Source of the DNA: JADLEX01 sp964586775
GTDB lineage: Bacteria > Lernaellota > Lernaellaia > JACKCT01
Length of the DNA stretch: 21,625 nucleotides
Reading direction: 5' to 3'
NCBI GenBank assembly: GCA_964586775.1
Contig: CAZPJD010000047.1
Span: 1 to 21,625, forward strand
Positions 1 to 7,856 of the stretch are shown piece after piece (positions within the stretch are counted from its first letter, which is position 1; every line of letters starts with the position of its first letter). Both the position numbers and the translations under genes were made by a program. The notes beneath the pieces are model-generated. The model was not told where the DNA came from, searched no databases, and saw nothing but the letters and a program-made list of their open reading frames with translations.

Positions 1-339
1 GATGATCTTCGCGTCCTGCCCGCCCAGCTCGATCACCGACCCCACGCTGGGGTGCATAGTCTCGACGGCCAGGGTGACGGCGTTGACCTCCTGCACGAAT
101 CGCCCGCCGACCGGCGCGCACAGCGGGCCCGAGCCGGAGCCGGTCATGAAGACCTGATAGTGGTGCGTGTCGGGGTAGGCGGCGAGGATGGCCTCGAGCA
201 TCTCGAGGGTCTTTTCGGGTTGGCGGGTCTCATGGCGTTCGTAGCGCGACCACAGGATTTCCATGGTCGAGGGATCGACGACCGTCATCTTCACCGTCGT
301 CGAGCCGACATCGACGCCAAGGGCCAAGGACTTTCGCAT
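1..339 (-). CDS. BadF/BadG/HgdC-type acyl-CoA dehydratase activase, N-terminal part (3' end outside window)
   Basis: The first 113 residues of a leftward gene that runs off the left edge. Residues 7-17 (LGVDVGSTTVK) form the phosphate-1 loop of the ASKHA ATPase fold, and residues 104-111 (ELGGQDAK) match the hallmark of the BadF/BadG/BcrA/BcrD family. These ATPases pass low-potential electrons from an Fe-S cluster to 2-hydroxyacyl-CoA dehydratases or benzoyl-CoA reductases, using ATP. The ATG at 339 is preceded by GGAG at good spacing. A sigma-70-like promoter and a 20-bp palindrome lie upstream. Many relatives in anaerobes are very long fused proteins, but length and the Fe-S cysteines cannot be judged here. 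Family assignment is firm; the substrate is unknown. Confidence 0.88.
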   Translation of the reverse strand, partial: MRKSLALGVDVGSTTVKMTVVDPSTMEILWSRYERHETRQPEKTLEMLEAILAAYPDTHHYQVFMTGSGSGPLCAPVGGRFVQEVNAVTLAVETMHPSVGSVIELGGQDAKII

Positions 340-408
340 CGAAACTCCAAATCCCGGCTGGACGTGCCGCGAAAGACGAAAAATCCCCAAATCCGCCGCC
401 CGGGGATC

Positions 409-428
409 AAAACTGACATGTCAGTTTT
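409..428. promoter_or_regulatory. Perfect 20-bp palindromic operator candidate
   Basis: The half-site AAAACTGACA is followed directly by its exact reverse complement. It sits at about +6 to +25 from the predicted transcription start of the activase promoter, where a bound repressor would block initiation or early elongation. Length and symmetry suit a TetR-family or similar homodimeric repressor. No regulator gene lies in the window, so the cognate protein is unknown. The symmetry is seen directly; the operator role is inferred. Confidence 0.65.
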
Positions 429-440
429 ACTGTAATCGGG

Positions 441-470
441 ATGATAGGCGAGATGGGTCGGGGGTGTCAA
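441..470 (-). promoter_or_regulatory. Sigma-70-like promoter of the activase gene
   Basis: On the minus strand a perfect -35 TTGACA (465-470) is separated by 18 bp from the -10 TATCAT (441-446, 5 of 6 to consensus). The predicted transcription start is near 434, giving a leader of about 95 nt before the activase ATG at 339. This is the best promoter match in the window. Confidence 0.72.
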
Positions 471-521
471 TCGCACCCGCGAGAAATTGCGAGAGGGGTC
501 ACCAAGATTTTTCGGGGGTCG

Positions 522-1610
522 TCACGGCGTGGGGGCGGCTTCGACAATCCTTCGCGAAAATCCGTCGGTCATGCTGATCCGGAATGAACCATCGGTTTCG
601 CGGACGATCAAGTATGCGTCGATGCCGGGCCACGCACGCACCAGTTCCATGCCCTTTTCGGGCCCCAGTACGGCCACGGCGGTGTCGAGCGAGTCGGCGA
701 GGGCGGCGTCCGGCGCGATGATCGTGACCGACGCGAGATGGTGCTGGATCGGCCGCTTGGTGCGCGGATCGATGGTGTGCGAGACGCGCTGCCCGTTCAC
801 CTCGCGATAGTTGCGGTAGTCGCCGCTGGTCGTGAGCGCCTCGTTCGAGATGCCGACGACGGTCTGCAGCGCCTCGCCCGGCTGGGTGCCGTATTGGGGC
901 CGGTCGATGCCGATGCGCCAGGGCTCGCCGGTTTTATTGCGCCCGCGAACGACCACCTCGCCGCCCACTTCGGCCATGTATTCCGTCGCGCCGCACGATT
1001 CGATCGCCCGAGCGGCGACGTCGGCGGCCCATCCGCCCGCGGTGGACGACAGATCGAGACGAACCCCGTCCATCGTCTTGGTCACGGTGTTCGCGGCCGC
1101 ATCGATGACGATGCGGCGATAGTCGACGAGCGCGGCGGCGGCGTCGATCTGCGCCTGCGTGGGGGCGGCGTCGCCCACTGCGCGCGGGCCGAAACCCCAC
1201 AGATCGACGAGCGGCGCGATGGTGGGGTCGAACGCGCCGCCGGATTTTTTCGCGACCGAAAGCGCGACCTTGAGCACCGCGATCGTTTCGGGCGCGACCT
1301 GTACGGGCTCGTTCGCCGGCGCGGCGGAGATGCGCGAGACGTCGGAATCGGGCTTGTAGGTGGACATCCGCGCATCCACGAGGTCAAGCGCCTGCTGAAG
1401 ACGCTGTGCGCACGCGCGGTATTCGCCATCGGTCATCGGCGGGTGGATCGCGGTGACGTGATAGGTCGTCGCCATCGACGAGCCCTGAAAGGTGACGGCT
1501 TGGCGGGGCGTGGCGTCCGATTTCGGCGCAGGTTCTTTCTGTGAACAGGCGATCGCCGCGGCGACGAGGCCGAACAAGATCGCTACGGCGTAACGATACG
1601 AATTGGACAT
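522..1610 (-). CDS. apbE: ApbE-family FAD:protein FMN transferase lipoprotein
   Basis: A 362-residue protein that covalently attaches FMN from FAD to a Thr of exported or membrane flavoproteins, such as Rnf and Nqr subunits. The signal peptide ends in a lipobox with Cys22. ApbE signatures occur in order: MATTYHV (46-52), DARMSTYKPDSDVSRIS, FDPTIAPLVDLWGFGP, LDLSSTAGGWAADVA, AEVGGEVVVRG, SHTIDPRTKRPI and ADSLDTAVAVLG. The last holds the Mg-binding Asp/Thr region. Length is normal for the family. No likely flavoprotein substrate (rnf, nqr or nos gene) is nearby, so its target lies elsewhere. The stop is 182 bp from the activase start. The ATG at 1610 has no strong ribosome site, and its 5' region is duplicated at 2697-2790. 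Confidence 0.9.
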   Translation of the reverse strand: MSNSYRYAVAILFGLVAAAIACSQKEPAPKSDATPRQAVTFQGSSMATTYHVTAIHPPMTDGEYRACAQRLQQALDLVDARMSTYKPDSDVSRISAAPANEPVQVAPETIAVLKVALSVAKKSGGAFDPTIAPLVDLWGFGPRAVGDAAPTQAQIDAAAALVDYRRIVIDAAANTVTKTMDGVRLDLSSTAGGWAADVAARAIESCGATEYMAEVGGEVVVRGRNKTGEPWRIGIDRPQYGTQPGEALQTVVGISNEALTTSGDYRNYREVNGQRVSHTIDPRTKRPIQHHLASVTIIAPDAALADSLDTAVAVLGPEKGMELVRAWPGIDAYLIVRETDGSFRISMTDGFSRRIVEAAPTP

Positions 1611-1650
1611 GGGAGCGACTTCGCGCGAAACGGTCGCGAGGTCAATGGAC
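1557..1650. repeat. 94-bp direct repeat, copy 1 (apbE 5' region)
   Basis: Matches 2697-2790 at a constant offset of 1140 bp, with only 4 mismatches by eye (1597, 1598, 1634, 1635). It covers about 40 bp upstream of the apbE ATG and the first 18 codons, which encode most of the signal peptide. Confidence 0.93.
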
Positions 1651-1683
1651 TCCGTCGCGCTTCGGCCCTCGATTTTGCGCCAA

Positions 1684-2532
1684 CTACCCGAAGATCTCGA
1701 TGGAGATGTTCGTCAGCTTGTTCGACAGGTTTCCGTGTCCATCCGAAATCTGCAGATCGACGCCGTAGGTGTCCTGCGGAAGCCATGGAAAATCGACGGC
1801 GATGATGAGACTTTCGCACGGCGTGGTGTGATCGCCGGCGAAGTCGTCATAAAAGATCTCGAAATCGAAGAACGGGGTGTCCGTTCCCGTCCACCAGACG
1901 AAGACCTGCCCGCCGCCGAGGTTGTCGTCCGCGTCGCACAGATCGAAGATCAACTGGCTGTCACCTTCGCTGCCGATGACGTCGGGATCCCAAACCGCAT
2001 TCGAAAGAACGGGGGTGGCCCCGGCGGGGATTTCCGCGCATACGTTCGAAAGCACGTTTGAGGAATTCCCGGCGGTGTCGGTCGCCTGAACATCGACGCA
2101 AAAGGGTCCCACGGGCCGAGTCGCCAGGTGGTACTCCACGCCGATGAGGACTGGATCCCCGCAATCGGTCAAATCGTCCTCGGGCGCCAGGGTCCAAGCC
2201 GTCCACGGCACGTCGTCGATGATGTCGCCGGTATCGGAGGACCGGATGGTCACGGAACCGCCCTCCATGTCCCCTTGCGGATCGCAAACGTTCCAGTAGA
2301 GAAAGGAATATCCGTTGTCCTCGACCGGATTCCATGCGCCGCCGGAGAGAACCGGTCCATCGTCGTCGGAGCCGTCGTCGTCAAGATCGTCGTCCGCGTC
2401 GTCATCGATACTCACGTCCACGCCGTGATGTTCGTCCACCGAGTCGTCATCGTCGTCGGTTTGGCAACTCGCCAGAAGAACGCCGCAAAAAACGAAAATC
2501 GCGACCAATCCGACGTGATATGCAACGCGCAT
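1684..2532 (-). CDS. Lipoprotein with Asp-rich spacer and two tandem beta-type repeats, function unknown
   Basis: A 282-residue predicted lipoprotein. The ATG at 2532 is chosen over an upstream in-frame ATG at 2577 because GGGAGG lies at ideal spacing before it and a signal peptide follows directly, with Cys23 in LLASC. Residues 26-60 are an Asp-rich spacer. The remainder is two related units of about 105 residues, roughly 60-165 and 168-281. Each begins PVLSGGAWNP or PVLSNAVWDP and ends GNSSNVLSNVCAEI or GNLSNKLTNISIEI. Alternating hydrophobic residues and the DTAGN/DGHGN turns suggest Ig- or FN3-like beta sandwiches, perhaps a surface binding protein. I recognise no catalytic motif. The gene is bracketed by the 94-bp direct repeats. 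Confidence 0.8.
   Translation of the reverse strand: MRVAYHVGLVAIFVFCGVLLASCQTDDDDDSVDEHHGVDVSIDDDADDDLDDDGSDDDGPVLSGGAWNPVEDNGYSFLYWNVCDPQGDMEGGSVTIRSSDTGDIIDDVPWTAWTLAPEDDLTDCGDPVLIGVEYHLATRPVGPFCVDVQATDTAGNSSNVLSNVCAEIPAGATPVLSNAVWDPDVIGSEGDSQLIFDLCDADDNLGGGQVFVWWTGTDTPFFDFEIFYDDFAGDHTTPCESLIIAVDFPWLPQDTYGVDLQISDGHGNLSNKLTNISIEIFG
2353..2457 (-). repeat. Asp-rich low-complexity spacer (N-terminal)
   Basis: GAC/GAT-rich segment coding residues 26-60 of the tandem-repeat lipoprotein, directly after the lipidated Cys. It is less regular than the other spacers, being broken by VDEHHGVDVSI. Confidence 0.85.
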
Positions 2533-2684
2533 CTCGTCCTCCCGTCCATCGATAATGGCTTCCAGCATCGGCATCACGTCAATATCCGTAAAATATGGGC
2601 AAAAACTGGCTAACGGAGGACGAAAACCGATGGTTTCGTTATTTGAAATACAAATTCCGCCTTCGTTGCGGGCGCCTTCGGCGA

Positions 2685-2750
2685 TCAGGCCGTCATCGCG
2701 GCGACGAGGCCGAACAAGATCGCTACGGCGTAACGACGCGAATTGGACAT
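2685..2750 (-). pseudogene. Truncated apbE signal-peptide remnant
   Basis: The second copy of the 94-bp repeat still begins with an ATG and encodes MSNSRRYAVAILFGLVAAM, nearly identical to the apbE N-terminus, but reaches TGA after 21 codons. No ApbE catalytic sequence follows. It is best read as debris from a duplication or insertion event, not as a working small gene. Confidence 0.7.
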
Positions 2751-2790
2751 GGGAGCGACTTCGCGCGAAACGGCGGCGAGGTCAATGGAC
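2697..2790. repeat. 94-bp direct repeat, copy 2
   Basis: Second copy of the apbE 5' region (see 1557-1650). Similarity stops abruptly at both ends, with unrelated AT-richer sequence to the left (about 2580-2690) and the hicA end to the right. Confidence 0.93.
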
Positions 2791-2830
2791 GTGGAATGGT
2801 GGCATCGTTGCGTAGCTCAATTCGAGCCGG

Positions 2831-3064
2831 TCACTTCTTGAACAGGCGACGGAACTCCTCTGTCGTCATTCCTGCTTGCTGGAGAATGCTTCGCAGCAAG
2901 CCGATGCGGATGTCCGCTCCCTGGTGATTGGGAACCGTGACCTTCCCAGGGCGAAGAGGATGCTTCAATTGCACGTGGCTGCCGACCTGATTGTGCACGA
3001 CAAACCCTGCGCGCTTGAGGGCTGCAATCAGTTCTCTGGCTTTGACCGTGGGAAAATCGGCCAT
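2831..3064 (-). CDS. hicA: HicA family mRNA interferase toxin
   Basis: A 77-residue HicA: a small dsRBD-like RNase that cleaves mRNA and is held inactive by HicB. The family pattern is clear: KARELIAALKRAGF, then VGSHVQLKHP with the catalytic His30 of the G-S-H motif, KVTVPNHQGADIRIGLLRSIL, and QAGMTTEEFRRL. Length is typical. It lies 7 bp downstream of hicB, so the two are surely cotranscribed, with the antitoxin first. The next repeat copy begins only 40 bp beyond its stop, which fits a locus assembled by insertions. Confidence 0.93.
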   Translation of the reverse strand: MADFPTVKARELIAALKRAGFVVHNQVGSHVQLKHPLRPGKVTVPNHQGADIRIGLLRSILQQAGMTTEEFRRLFKK

Positions 3065-3071
3065 CGGAGCG

Positions 3072-3353
3072 TCAAGCTACAGACGCGATGCCGACGCGTA
3101 CCTTTCGGACCTGAAGCGGAGCCTGTTCTTCCGTCGGCACCGGCTCTCCGTCCTTGACAAGACCGTCGACGTGGCAGCGGATTGCTTCGGCGACGTTCTC
3201 CCGCGCTTCCTCGAAAGTGTCGCCTTGGCTGAAGCAGCCCGGAAGTGCGGGAACGGACACCCAATACCCGCCTTCCTCCGCAGGATGGAAGACAACCGTG
3301 TATGAGCGAACTCTCTCGGAATCGCGATGCACCGCCGTTGCCTTTCGCTTCAT
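3072..3353 (-). CDS. hicB: HicB family antitoxin, short form
   Basis: A 93-residue partner of HicA. Residues 17-65 (SYTVVFHPAEEGGYWVSVPALPGC, then SQGDTFEEARENVAEAI) are the HicB RNase H-like domain, including the GGYWVSVPALPG signature. After residue 70 there is only a short tail, so the C-terminal HTH or ribbon-helix-helix DNA-binding domain of longer HicB proteins is absent. Autoregulation by HicB alone is therefore doubtful. The frame stays open well upstream, but the HicB-like sequence begins near the ATG at 3353. No ribosome-binding site precedes it, and the predicted transcription start coincides with it, so translation may be leaderless. Confidence 0.9.
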   Translation of the reverse strand: MKRKATAVHRDSERVRSYTVVFHPAEEGGYWVSVPALPGCFSQGDTFEEARENVAEAIRCHVDGLVKDGEPVPTEEQAPLQVRKVRVGIASVA

Positions 3354-3359
3354 GGTGCA

Positions 3360-3388
3360 AACGTATCGTACCCACGGTCTTGTGTCAA
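3360..3388 (-). promoter_or_regulatory. Candidate hicBA promoter
   Basis: On the minus strand, consensus -35 TTGACA (3383-3388), a 17-bp spacer and a poor -10 TACGTT (3360-3365). The predicted start is near 3353, at the hicB ATG itself. The -35 is convincing; the -10 is weak (3 of 6). Confidence 0.45.
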
Positions 3389-3540
3389 AAACCGGTTTGT
3401 TTTCCGCGCCGCCCCGTGGTTCCGAAATGCGTCGCGAGTCGCTCTTGCTCCTCCGCAGAGCTGTTGATAGCTTCAGAACTCGCTCGCGAACGGACGTCCC
3501 GGGTGCGATTGCGACTCGATGCAAGACTGAGAGGACCCGA

Positions 3541-5466
3541 GTGAATCCCAACCGCAAGATGATCGACGCTGTTGGTCTCTCGAAGGCTGGCACCTGCGCG
3601 GCGTTGATGCTGGCGCTGATGGCGGGCGTGTTGGCGTGCGATGGATCGTCGGCCGATTCCGAAGAGAGCGATGACGAATCCGTGGACGACGATTTGGCGG
3701 ATGACGATACCGCCGCGGACGACGACGACGACGCGGACGACGATTCGGTCGATGACGACGCGGATGACGATTCGGTTGACGATGACACCGGCGACGATGA
3801 CACATCGTTCGCGAGTGAGTTTGTCGCCGTCGAGATCGGGGCCGATGCGTTGCCGGCGACGAAGCTGGCGGTGCAGGCATGCGTCGGGTTGCGCAATCGA
3901 GCGCTCGGCGGTTCGGTTTACGGGGTGTTTGGCGAAAAGGACACGAAGTGGCTGGATGAACTCGAACTCGCGCCGAGCGAGGTCGTCGACGACACGTCGT
4001 TTCTGGATTCCTGTGTCGCCGAGTTCCCGTGCGTGCGTTACGCGTATGCCGAGCAGCAGCGTCTGCTTCCGAACATCCTGACCGTCGGCGCCGCGCTCGG
4101 GGCGATCCCCCTCGACGTGGACATGCCCACGACGTGCGAAACGGCCGCGTTCGACGCCATCGCGCGCTTCGAGACGCTGGACACGCCCGAGCTCGCCACG
4201 CGATACGTGTACGAAAATTACGTGAACGAGACGACGGGTTTGGCGATGATCAATCCGGGGTTTGATTCCAGCGACACGACGTTCTGGGATCCGGAATTGA
4301 CCGGCGACATCAAGCCGTTTCTGGTGGATTTCGTGTTTTCCGAAAAACTCTTCGTCATTTTCCTCGTCAACGGGTGTATCGGGCTTTCGAGCGAGAGCGA
4401 ATTGCTGGACGAGATCGCCGCGTCGAACCCGTGGCCGAAGCCGATCGGCGTCTACGGATACGCCGACTACTGGATGGTCTTCGGCGGGTATCTGTTCGAG
4501 TCGCAAACGCTGTGCGCCGAGTCGCGCAACATGGGCGCCATTCCAACCTCGGAGGCGAACAACCTGTCGTTTTTTTCCAGGCGCCGCGAACCCATCACCG
4601 AGGTCGGCGAAATCGAGCAGAACGACCCGGAAGATATCGCGTACGATCCCGACACGACCTACGTCGCCTTCGTCGTGGGAGACGGGGACAACATCTCCTA
4701 CATCCTGGACTCGCGCGGAGAGTGGCTGCGTCAGCGCCTCGACGATTGCGAGCAGGCCGAGAATTCCTGCGAACCGATCACATGGTCCATTTCGCCGCAC
4801 CTGCCCCGCGTCGCGCCGGATGTGCTGGAATGGTACGTCGCCAAAAGCCGCACAACGGGCAAGGACTACTTCATGCTTCCGCCGAGCGGCCACCTGTATT
4901 CGTATCCCGCATCCCTGCGACCGGACATGCAGGATGCCTTCGTTGCGGCGACGGAGCATGACGCGCGCCTGCTCGATGCCGACACGACGATCGACTGGGA
5001 GTGGTGGAACACCTGGGAGCGCGCCGAGGCGGAGTTCTTCCCGAAGTACGCCCGCGAAGGCGGCGACATCCGGGGGATCTTCCCGGTCAATGTTCCGTAC
5101 ATGTTCCCGATCTTCACGTGGGACGATCCCGAACAGTTCTTCAAGGTGATCCCCGGCGACGACGGCGGCGAGGTGGCGTTGTTCCGCACCCGGGAATGGC
5201 GGGGGATCGACGACAGCGGCAGCGGTTTGACCCAAAAGTTCTACCTGAGTCCCGCGAACATGGCGGCGGAGTTGGCCGATTATCCGCCGGGAACCGTCGC
5301 CTACGTGTATATGACGAGCGACGGGGGGCTGAACCTGGAAAACTCCTTCATGGCGCTCGTGCAACTGCTGCCGGATCACGTCCGTCTCGTCAGCACCGGG
5401 ACCGCCGCGCGGCTTGCGGTGGAGGCGTCGAAGGCGCGCGCAATCGGCAAAGGCGGGCGCACATGA
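3541..5466 (+). CDS. GxGYxYP-type putative glycoside hydrolase lipoprotein
   Basis: A 641-residue exported protein. The GTG at 3541 is chosen because AGAGG lies 6 nt upstream. A signal peptide follows with lipobox Cys33 (GVLAC), then an Asp-rich spacer (about 39-88). The body resembles the GxGYxYP family, named for a conserved motif and predicted to be glycoside hydrolases. Residues 450-456 read GHLYSYP, the family motif with Leu for the second Gly, and residues 373-384 (YVAFVVGDGDN) match the conserved acidic block before it. The N-terminal half (about 95-350) fits the family's N-terminal domain. Its last 4 nt (ATGA) overlap the next gene, so the two are translationally coupled. The substrate is unknown. 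Confidence 0.72.
   Translation: MNPNRKMIDAVGLSKAGTCAALMLALMAGVLACDGSSADSEESDDESVDDDLADDDTAADDDDDADDDSVDDDADDDSVDDDTGDDDTSFASEFVAVEIGADALPATKLAVQACVGLRNRALGGSVYGVFGEKDTKWLDELELAPSEVVDDTSFLDSCVAEFPCVRYAYAEQQRLLPNILTVGAALGAIPLDVDMPTTCETAAFDAIARFETLDTPELATRYVYENYVNETTGLAMINPGFDSSDTTFWDPELTGDIKPFLVDFVFSEKLFVIFLVNGCIGLSSESELLDEIAASNPWPKPIGVYGYADYWMVFGGYLFESQTLCAESRNMGAIPTSEANNLSFFSRRREPITEVGEIEQNDPEDIAYDPDTTYVAFVVGDGDNISYILDSRGEWLRQRLDDCEQAENSCEPITWSISPHLPRVAPDVLEWYVAKSRTTGKDYFMLPPSGHLYSYPASLRPDMQDAFVAATEHDARLLDADTTIDWEWWNTWERAEAEFFPKYAREGGDIRGIFPVNVPYMFPIFTWDDPEQFFKVIPGDDGGEVALFRTREWRGIDDSGSGLTQKFYLSPANMAAELADYPPGTVAYVYMTSDGGLNLENSFMALVQLLPDHVRLVSTGTAARLAVEASKARAIGKGGRT
3655..3804 (+). repeat. Asp-rich low-complexity spacer (N-terminal)
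   Basis: GAC/GAT-rich run coding about 50 residues of DDD-x-x type repeats between the lipobox Cys and the catalytic body of the GxGYxYP-type protein. Confidence 0.9.
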
Positions 5467-7856
5467 TTCGGAGCGCGAGGTTCGGATTGTGCATGCTGGC
5501 GCTGTTTTTAGGACTCGCGGTCGGCGGCTGCGGTTACTCGGCGAACGAGGCGGCATCGGACGATCCTTCACCGGAATTGGGATCGTATGAAAACGTCGCC
5601 GATGACGACGCGGACGACGATCAAGCGGACGACACCCTCGACGACGATGCCGACCACGACGTGACCGACGACGACGTGACCGACGACGACACGGCCGATG
5701 ACGACGTGGATGACGACGATGTCGAGACCGAGGGCCTCGGTGGGCGGTGCGTCACCGTTCGAACGATCGACGACCGCTGGCTGACGAAGACCTTCGCGGG
5801 CGTCTTCGCGTTCAGATCGAGTGCCGCCGCGGCAGCGCGCTTTTATCTTCAGCCCACGGACTTCTCCACGTACCTGTTCTACGACGCGGGCGGGGGCTAT
5901 CTCGTCAGCGAGAACGGCCCGCTGGAGCGCAAAACGGTGTTGGAATCCGACGCCACGCGCGTCGAAGACGGATACGTTTCCGGCGCGGAGTGGGCGCTGG
6001 AGCCGCACGTCGATCACGGATCGAAGTACCAGCTCCGCAATCTGCGCAACGACGAATTGCTCGGCCCGAACGGTCTGGGCGGCGAGCCGGTCGCCATCGC
6101 GCTCGAACCGGCCAGTGGATGCGCGACGTATCCCGAGATGTCGCTCGACGCCGTGGGCGAGGTCGCGCGCACGACCTTCGACGACGGCACGCTCTTCGGC
6201 ATTGCCGACATCCACGAACACCTGATGTCGAATTTCAGTTTCGGCGGCGGCCTGTTTCACGGTGGGGCGTATCATCGCCTGGGTGTCGCGCACGCGCTGC
6301 ACGACTGCGCCGTTGTGCATGGCGATCACGGTCGGAGGGATTTCTTTGGGTACGTGTTCGACGACCTCGGCCTCGACGCCTCGGACGCATTGTCGTTGGT
6401 GATTCCGTTTCTGGTGGGCGAGCTGTCCGAGGACAACCACGAGACGGCCGGTTGGCCGGATTTCCCCGACTGGCCCGACGCGCCGCGCATGTCGACGCAT
6501 CAGGCCATGTATCACCGCTGGCTCGAGCGCGCGTACATGGGCGGCCTGCGTCTGATGGTGCAGCACGCGACGAGCGATTACGTGATCTGCACGATGATGG
6601 TCGCACAGGGTATTCAGCCGAGCCGGTACGACTGCGAAGACATGACCTCGATCGACCGGATCATCGACGAGACGTGGGCGATGCAGCGCTATGTCGACGC
6701 GCTGGCGGGCGGCGAGGGCAGGGGCTGGTTCCGAATCGTGGGCAGCCCCGCCGAGGCGCGCGAGGTGATCGAGGACGGCAAGCTCGCCGTGGTGCTGGGT
6801 ATCGAGGTGTCGAATCTTTTTCGGTGTCGTTTGACGCCACGCGACGACGGACCCGTGTGCGATGACGCGTATATCGAGGAACAGCTCGACGACTACTACG
6901 CACGGGGCGTTCGCGCGATCTTTCCTGTTCACAAATACGACAACAGGTTTTCGCCGGGCGACAGCAATCGGGGATTTCTGGAGCCGGGCAATTTTCTCAA
7001 CAGCGGGCACTGGACGAATGTGGTTCAGGATTGCCCCACCGACGACATGCCCCGCGGTTGGGATCACGGGAGTGTGTTTTTCGGCGGCCTGATCGAGGCG
7101 CGCGACGAGTACCTCTCCGATGCCCCGAATGACCTGTCGGTGTTCGACGAGCATCCTGCCCGCATACTCCTACGTTACCTCGAGCCGCTGATCGCCGGCT
7201 CCGCGAGCGGCGACTGGTGCCAGAACGCGACGATCACCTCGTTCGGCGAAACGCTGCTCAACGGGATGATGTCGCGCGGCATGCTCATCGAGGTCGATCA
7301 CCTTCCGTCCTCGTCGTATCGCCGGGCATACGAGATGCTCGAGGCGAACGATTACCCACCGGTCGCAAGCCACGGGCGGGTATGGGCGAACCGAACGTTT
7401 TCGCTGGGCGGTGTGGCCTCCGGGGGCGTCGGTCGCTGCCAGGACCCCGACAATCCGGGCTCGACCCTGAACGGCCTCGCGAACCGCGCCGCGCAGATCG
7501 AATCCGCCGGCGGCTACGCGGGCGTTCCCCTAGGATTCGACCTCAACGGCTTCGCCGGCGCGCCGGGCGGACGCTTCGCCGACGGTGCGTGCGGCAAGAC
7601 GCAATCGAATCCGATCACGTATCCCTTTACGTCATACGCGGGCGATGTGGAGTTCACGGCGCCGTTCGTGGGCAACCGCGCCATCGACTTCAACACCGAG
7701 GGATTGGTGCACATCGGCATGCTGCCCGAGTTGCTACAGGACGCGCGCGCGGACGCGGGCGGCAATGACGAGGCGCTCGAACCGCTTTTCCGCTCGGCCG
7801 AGGCGTATATCCGCATGTGGGAGAAGGCCGAGCTGCGGGCCGAGGAAATGCGGTAG
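5463..7856 (+). CDS. M19-like (membrane dipeptidase-type) metal-dependent hydrolase lipoprotein with extra N-terminal domain
   Basis: A 797-residue lipoprotein: signal peptide with Cys23 (VGGC), Asp-rich spacer (about 45-88), a beta-rich region (about 90-240) of unknown type, then a TIM-barrel hydrolase. Barrel marks are ADIHEHLMSN with His251 and His253, VVLGIEVSNLF, ARGVRAIFPVHKYDN, MLIEVDHLPSSSYRRAYEML, PPVASHGRVWANRT, GVPLGFDLNGF and GLVHIGMLPELL, then SAEAYIRMWEKAE at the end. The order resembles peptidase M19 (renal dipeptidase family), which uses two zinc ions to cleave dipeptides, but several canonical M19 motifs are altered, so another amidohydrolase activity is possible. The start codon overlaps the previous stop (ATGA). 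Confidence 0.68.
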   Translation: MIRSARFGLCMLALFLGLAVGGCGYSANEAASDDPSPELGSYENVADDDADDDQADDTLDDDADHDVTDDDVTDDDTADDDVDDDDVETEGLGGRCVTVRTIDDRWLTKTFAGVFAFRSSAAAAARFYLQPTDFSTYLFYDAGGGYLVSENGPLERKTVLESDATRVEDGYVSGAEWALEPHVDHGSKYQLRNLRNDELLGPNGLGGEPVAIALEPASGCATYPEMSLDAVGEVARTTFDDGTLFGIADIHEHLMSNFSFGGGLFHGGAYHRLGVAHALHDCAVVHGDHGRRDFFGYVFDDLGLDASDALSLVIPFLVGELSEDNHETAGWPDFPDWPDAPRMSTHQAMYHRWLERAYMGGLRLMVQHATSDYVICTMMVAQGIQPSRYDCEDMTSIDRIIDETWAMQRYVDALAGGEGRGWFRIVGSPAEAREVIEDGKLAVVLGIEVSNLFRCRLTPRDDGPVCDDAYIEEQLDDYYARGVRAIFPVHKYDNRFSPGDSNRGFLEPGNFLNSGHWTNVVQDCPTDDMPRGWDHGSVFFGGLIEARDEYLSDAPNDLSVFDEHPARILLRYLEPLIAGSASGDWCQNATITSFGETLLNGMMSRGMLIEVDHLPSSSYRRAYEMLEANDYPPVASHGRVWANRTFSLGGVASGGVGRCQDPDNPGSTLNGLANRAAQIESAGGYAGVPLGFDLNGFAGAPGGRFADGACGKTQSNPITYPFTSYAGDVEFTAPFVGNRAIDFNTEGLVHIGMLPELLQDARADAGGNDEALEPLFRSAEAYIRMWEKAELRAEEMR
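5595..5727 (+). repeat. Asp-rich low-complexity spacer (N-terminal)
   Basis: Codes about 44 residues of the DDDxA/DDDVT type between the lipobox region and the folded part of the M19-like hydrolase. Confidence 0.9.

Noticed and set aside
2595..2927. A 110-codon plus-strand frame over the apbE remnant
   Set aside because: It runs antisense through a duplicated signal-peptide region and into hicA, with no homology pattern.
3655..3804. GAC/GAT repeats considered as a CRISPR array or DNA-level satellite
   Set aside because: There are no constant repeats with unique spacers; the periodicity is three-base coding for Asp runs in frame with a lipoprotein.
3385..5571. A 728-codon open frame on the minus strand opposite the GxGYxYP-type gene
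   Set aside because: It is a mirror of GC-rich codons: its Val/Ile/Arg-rich segments are the antisense of the Asp runs, and it has no signal peptide, domain or ribosome site. The plus-strand gene has all of these.
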